Source of the DNA: VAZQ01 sp963816745
Lineage (GTDB): Bacteria; Pseudomonadota; Alphaproteobacteria; Rhizobiales; Xanthobacteraceae
Direction: 5' to 3'
DNA: 64,000 nt
Assembly (NCBI GenBank): GCA_963816745.1
Contig: CAWFLQ010000013.1
Location: forward strand, 248,001 to 312,000
Part shown: positions 59,834 to 64,000 of the stretch, one piece after another
How the letters are laid out: each line of letters opens with the position of its first letter
Position numbering within the stretch: the stretch's first letter is position 1
Notes under the pieces: model-generated
Database searches by the model: none
The model's input: only the letters and a program-made list of their open reading frames with translations
What the model was told of the DNA's origin: nothing
Position numbers and translations under genes: made by a program

Positions 59834-60862
59834 ATGAAAGGCTGCTCCATGAAACGCAAACTCTTTCTCTTCGGTGCGACTTTCGTGCTCGGCTTTTCTG
59901 TCGCGGCAGCGTCGGCGCAGACGCTCAAGGCCGTGAAGGATCGCGGCTCGCTGCTCTGCGGCGTCGGCCAAGGAGTGGCGGGTTTCTCCCTCCCCGACGA
60001 CAAGGGGAACTGGACCGGTTTCGACGTTGATTTCTGCCGAGCGATCGCCGCCGCCGTCTTGAACGATCCCACCAAGGTGAAATTCGTCCCGCTCTCGTCC
60101 AAGGATCGGTTCGAGCCGCTCAAGACCGGCGGCATCGACGTGCTCTCGCGCAACACCACCTGGACGCTCTCGCGCGACGTCTCCTATGGAAATTTCGCCG
60201 GCATCACCTACTACGACGGTCAAGGCTTCATGGTGCGCAAGGCGCTCAAGGTCAATTCGGCGCTCGAGCTCAATGGCGCGTCGGTCTGCACCCAGACCGG
60301 CACCACGACCGAGCTCAACCTCGCGGATTTCTTCCGCGCCAACAACATGAAATACGAGGTCATCGCCTTCGCCACGGCCGACGAGACCGTCAAGGCCTAT
60401 GAAGCGGGGCGATGCGACGTGTTCACGACCGACATTTCGCAGCTCTACGCCGAAAAGCTCAAGCTCGCCAACGTCAACGACCACGTCATCCTGCCTGAGG
60501 TCGTATCCAAGGAGCCGCTCGGCCCGCTGGTGCGCCACGGCGACGACCAGTGGTTCGACGTCGTCAAGTGGACGCATTTCGCCATGCTCAACGCCGAGGA
60601 ACTCGGCATTTCCTCCAAGAATGTCGATGAGGCACTGAAGTCGAACCAGCCCGAGATCAGGCGGCTTCTGGGCGTGGAGGGCAATTTCGGCGAGCAGCTC
60701 GGCCTGACCAAGGATTGGGCGGTGCGCATCGTCAAGCAGGTCGGCAATTACGGCGAGGTGTTCGAGCGCAACGTGGGAACAGGCTCGAGGCTCGGCATCA
60801 GCCGCGGCATCAATCGGCTGTGGACCAAGGGCGGCATCCAATACGCGCCGCCGGTGCGGTAG
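59834..60862 (+). CDS. aapJ: General L-amino acid ABC transporter, substrate-binding protein
   Basis: A 342-residue periplasmic binding protein with signal peptide (KLFLFGATFVLGFSVAAASA). Core segments: KAVKDRGSLLCGVGQGVAGF, WTGFDVDFCRAIAAAVLND, DVLSRNTTWTLSRDVSYGN, GAGRCDVFTTDISQL-like VFTTDISQLYAEKLK. The AapJ/BztA type binds a wide range of L-amino acids. A second ATG at 59849 is an alternative start. First gene of aapJQMP; intact. Confidence 0.92.
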   Translation: MKGCSMKRKLFLFGATFVLGFSVAAASAQTLKAVKDRGSLLCGVGQGVAGFSLPDDKGNWTGFDVDFCRAIAAAVLNDPTKVKFVPLSSKDRFEPLKTGGIDVLSRNTTWTLSRDVSYGNFAGITYYDGQGFMVRKALKVNSALELNGASVCTQTGTTTELNLADFFRANNMKYEVIAFATADETVKAYEAGRCDVFTTDISQLYAEKLKLANVNDHVILPEVVSKEPLGPLVRHGDDQWFDVVKWTHFAMLNAEELGISSKNVDEALKSNQPEIRRLLGVEGNFGEQLGLTKDWAVRIVKQVGNYGEVFERNVGTGSRLGISRGINRLWTKGGIQYAPPVR

Positions 60863-60870
60863 GCCCGATA

Positions 60871-62068
60871 TTGGGCGTGGTCGAAATCGAACGCGCCGCG
60901 GCACCGCCTCGGGTCGCCTTTTACAACAACCCGAAGGTCCGGGCCGTTTTCTACCAACTGCTCCTGCTCGCAGTGGTGCTCTGGTTCGGCTACGAATTCG
61001 CGCTCAACGCCAAGGCCAATCTCGACGCAAAAAGGGTCACCAGCGGCTTCGGCTTTCTCGACACCACGGCCGGATTCGACGTCAATCAGTCGCTCATTCC
61101 CTATAGCGAAACCGACACCTATGGCCGCGTCTTCCTGGTCGGCCTGCTCAACACGCTGCTGGTCTCCGGGATCGGGATCGTGCTGGCGACCGTGCTCGGC
61201 TTCATCATCGGCATTGCGCGGTTGTCGCCCAATTGGCTGGTTGCCAGGCTCGCCGGCGGCTATGTCGAGCTGATCCGCAACCTGCCGCTCTTGTTCCAGA
61301 TCCTGTTCTGGTACCTCGCGGTGCTCGGAACCTTGCCGGGGCCGCGCCAGAGCATCTCGCTTCTTCGGCGAAATCTTTCTCAACAACCGCGGGATCATCG
61401 TGCCCGCGCCGGTGGCCGGCGAGGGCGCGGGCTATGTGGTCGCCGCCTTCGCGTTGGGCCTGATCGCGACCATTGCGCTGCAGATTCTGGGCGCAGGCGC
61501 CGGCAGGACCGCACCGGCCGCCCATTTCCGCTGTTCTGGGCCGGTCTGGCGCTGGTCATCGGCTTGCCGCTCGTGGTTCTGGCCGCAACCGGCTTCCCGA
61601 TCGGCTTTGAGAAACCCGAGCTTCGCGGTTTCAACTTCGTCGGCGGAATCCGGTTGCTACCCGAATTCGTCGCGCTCCTCTTCGCGCTTACGACCTACAC
61701 CGCCGCCTTCATCGCGGAGGTCGTGCGTGCCGGCATCCTGGCGATTCCGCGCGGCCAGACCGAGGCCGCACTTGCGCTCGGCCTGCGGCGGGGAGCCGAC
61801 GCTGCGCCTCGTCGTGGTGCCGCAGGCGCTGCGCGTGATCGTGCCGCCGCTCACCAACCAGTATCTCAATCTGACGAAGAACTCCTCGCTCGCGGTCGCC
61901 GTCGGCTATCCCGATCTGTTCGCGGTCTTCGCCGGTACGACGCTCAGTCAGACCGGCCAGGCGATCGAGATCATCGCCATCACCATGGCGGTCTATCTCG
62001 CGATCTCGTTGCTCACCAGCGCCCTGATGAATTGGTACAACGCCCATATCCGGGTGGCGGAGCGCTGA
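60871..62068 (+). CDS. aapQ: General L-amino acid ABC transporter, permease (frame breaks)
   Basis: An inner-membrane permease of about 400 residues. Segments: RVFLVGLLNTLLVSGIGIVL, GGYVELIRNLPLLFQILFWY, the extra cytoplasmic/periplasmic part RRRQDRTGRPFPLFWAG typical of AapQ, and the EAA loop EVVRAGILAIPRGQTEAALA … VVVPQALRVIVPP. It pairs with AapM. Breaks at about 61363, 61503 (four bases) and 61797 repair with GC pairs. The start is a TTG at 60871 or GTG at 60877; no ATG precedes the first conserved residues. The stop overlaps the aapM ATG (TGATG). Confidence 0.87.
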
Positions 62069-63209
62069 TGACGACGCGGCACATCCTATATCCGCCGCGC
62101 GCTGACGGAGCCGGAGCCGCCGCCGGTGGCGAGCCAGGGCGCGCTCGGGTTGATGCGTGCGCGGCTGTTCGATGGCGTGTTCAACACGGTTCTGACCATC
62201 ATCAGCGCGGCCATCATCGTCGCGCTGGTGTGGCCGAGCGTAAAGTTCCTCTTCATCGACGCGGTCTGGAACGGGTCGAGCCGCGTCGATTGCCTGCCGG
62301 AGACGTTAGGGCGCGAGGTCGGCGCCTGCTGGCCGTTCATCCAGGCCAAGTTCGGCCAGTTCATGTTCGGCTTCTATCCCGACGACGAGCGGTGGCGGGT
62401 CAATCTGACCTATGCGTTGGGGGTGATCCTGCTCGTTCCGTTGCTCATTCCGCGCGTGCCCTACAAGGCGCTCAACGCGATCCTGTTTTTCGGGGTGTTT
62501 CCCGTCGTCGGCTTCTTCCTGCTCGTCGGCGACGTGCTGGGATTGCCGCATGTGGAGACCCGGCTCTGGGGCGGCTTTCTCGTCACCCTCGTGATCTCCT
62601 TCACCGGCATCGTCTTCTCGCTGCCGCTCGGCATCCTGCTGGCGCTCGGGCGGCGCTCCGAGCTGCCGCTCATCCGCACCTCGAGCATCGTCTTCATCGA
62701 GTTCTGGCGCGGCGTGCCGCTGATCACGGTGCTGTTTTTCGCGACCTACATGCTGCCGTTCTTTCTGCCCGAGCCATTGGGAGATCGACGCGCTCGCCCG
62801 CGTGCTGATCGGGGCGGTGCTGTTCGCCGCGGCCTATATGGCGGAGGTGGTGCGCGGCGGCTTGCAGGCGATCCCGCGCGGCCAGTTCGAGGGCGCGATG
62901 GCGCTGGGGCTCGGCTATTGGCGCATGATGGGCTTCGTCATCCTGCCGCAGGCGCTGCGGCTGGTCATTCCCGGCATCGTCAATTCCTTCATCTCGCTGT
63001 TCAAGGACACGACCCTGGTGCTGATCGTCGCGATTTTCGATCTGCTGGGGCAATTGCGCGCGGCCTTCGCCGATCCCAACTGGGCGACGCCGGTGACGCT
63101 GTTCACCGGCTTTGCCTTCGCCGGCATCATCTATTTTCTCGTGAGCTTCGGCATGTCGCGCTATGCCTTGTTCGTGGAGCGGCGTTTGAACACCCAGCAG
63201 ACGCGTTGA
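62068..63209 (+). CDS. aapM: General L-amino acid ABC transporter, permease (frame breaks)
   Basis: The second permease, about 380 residues: GVFNTVLTIISAAIIVALVW, the long periplasmic insert with FIQAKFGQFMFGFYPDDERW, VSLPLGILLALGRRS-like FSLPLGILLALGRRSELPL, IEFWRGVPLITVLFFATYM, and EAA loop GLQAIPRGQFEGAMALGLG … FVILPQALRLVIP. Breaks at about 62098 and 62785 repair with GC (PPRALTEPEPP; FLPERHWEIDAL). Coupled to aapQ by TGATG and followed 4 bases later by aapP. Confidence 0.88.
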
Positions 63210-63213
63210 GATC

Positions 63214-64000
63214 ATGACCGATCGCAAGCAAGGATCGGGCAAATCGAGCGGCGGCATCGTGCTCGCCATGCGCACGACCGAGCACGAGGTGGCGGTCGAT
63301 ATCATCGGGCTCAACAAGTGGTTCGGTCAGTTTCACGTCCTGCGCGACGTCGATCTCAAGGTGATGCGCGGGGAGCGCATCGTGATCTGCGGCCCCTCGG
63401 GCAGCGGCAAGTCGACGCTGCTGCGCTGCATCAACCGCATCGAAGGCTGGCAACGCGGCCGCGTCGTCGTCGATGGCATGGAGTTGACCGAGGACCTCAA
63501 GAAGATCGACGAGGTGCGTCGCGAGGTCGGCATGGTGTTCCAGCAGTTCAACCTGTTTCCGCATCTGACCGTGCTGGAGAACTGCACGCTCGCCCCGGTC
63601 TGGGTGCGCAATCTGCCGAGGAAGGAGGCCGAGGAGATCGCCCGGCACTATCTGGCGCGCGTGCGCATCCCGGAACAGGCGGCCAAATATCCGGCCCAGC
63701 TTTCCGGCGGCCAGCAGCAGCGCGTCGCGATCGCACGCGCTCTATGCATGCAGCCGAAGATCATGCTGTTCGACGAGCCCACCTCGGCGCTCGACCCGGA
63801 AATGGTCAAGGAGGTGCTCGACACCATGGTCGGCCTCGCGCTCGACGGCATGACCATGGTGGTGGTGAGCCACGAGATGGGATTTGCCCGTCAGGTCGCC
63901 AACCGGATGGTGCTGATGGATGCCGGCCAGATCATCGAGATGAACGAGCCCGCGGCCTTCTTCGATCGCCCGCAGCACGAGCGCACCAAGCTGTTCCTGA
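63214..64000 (+). CDS. aapP: General L-amino acid ABC transporter, ATP-binding protein (cut by window end)
   Basis: Open from ATG to the last base of the window, 262 codons. Walker A GPSGSGKSTLLRC, Q-loop VGMVFQQFNLFPHLT, signature QLSGGQQQRVAIARAL, Walker B IMLFDEPTSALDPE and H-loop VVVSHEMGFARQVA are all present, identifying the polar-amino-acid ATPase type. The final few residues (usually …FLSQIL) and stop lie beyond the edge. It drives AapJQM transport. Confidence 0.93.
   Translation, partial: MTDRKQGSGKSSGGIVLAMRTTEHEVAVDIIGLNKWFGQFHVLRDVDLKVMRGERIVICGPSGSGKSTLLRCINRIEGWQRGRVVVDGMELTEDLKKIDEVRREVGMVFQQFNLFPHLTVLENCTLAPVWVRNLPRKEAEEIARHYLARVRIPEQAAKYPAQLSGGQQQRVAIARALCMQPKIMLFDEPTSALDPEMVKEVLDTMVGLALDGMTMVVVSHEMGFARQVANRMVLMDAGQIIEMNEPAAFFDRPQHERTKLFL

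Overview
This window comes from a high-GC alphaproteobacterium, most likely a member of the Hyphomicrobiales close to the Bradyrhizobium/Xanthobacteraceae group. The grounds are the aapJQMP amino-acid transporter, FixJ/NarL-type regulators, DUF3551 secreted peptides, many intergenic palindromic elements of the kind common in that group, and strong G/C preference at third codon positions. This placement is an inference from gene content; no rRNA gene is present.

Layout. 0-5.3 kb: the end of an unidentified gene, a RibD-family reductase and RibA (riboflavin) in divergent orientation, a cytochrome b561, a creatininase-family amidohydrolase and a polytopic membrane protein. 5.5-7.2 kb: a secreted subtilisin-like protease. 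7.7-13.2 kb: a TPR membrane protein, then a two-component cluster (FixJ-like regulator, hybrid-free PAS histidine kinase, REC-Hpt protein). 13.2-22.1 kb: small secreted proteins, a DUF4344 metallopeptidase, a DUF2252 protein, a phospholipase D-like enzyme, an AI-2E-family permease and small regulators. 22.1-26.2 kb: a resolvase remnant, then a tight nitrilase / ATP-grasp / C45 Ntn-hydrolase cluster of unknown product. 26.3-38.2 kb: an integrative island bounded by 93-bp direct repeats and abutting a tRNA-Arg(UCU); it carries two inverted copies of an IS5-type element, a stand-alone LigD-type DNA ligase, many very small genes and its own tyrosine integrase. 38.4-44.4 kb: an extradiol dioxygenase, an autotransporter and a Tat-exported fumarylacetoacetase-family protein. 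44.7-52.1 kb: a bacterial alpha-2-macroglobulin with its partner penicillin-binding protein 1C. 52.1-56.3 kb: a NIPSNAP protein and a lipid-linked sugar operon (GT39, PAP2, GT2, LpxB-N-like). 56.4-64 kb: a TauD-type dioxygenase, a Bug-type binding protein, a cystathionine beta-lyase and aapJQMP, the last gene cut by the window end.

Two signals cut across the annotation. First, more than forty frame breaks in otherwise well-preserved genes (mostly 0-2.3 kb and 43.8-62.8 kb) can almost all be repaired by putting back one GC dinucleotide (or two) in a GCGC-like run. That looks like a systematic consensus error, so these genes are annotated as one gene each rather than as fragments. Second, palindromic repeats have entered coding sequence in frame, in the catalytic domain of the histidine kinase and in the N-terminus of a membrane protein, and another element sits at a duplicated 22-bp convergent-stop site.

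No CRISPR array, rRNA or replication origin was seen. The best candidate for an undescribed pathway is the nitrilase/ATP-grasp/C45 trio; its substrate cannot be read from the sequence.
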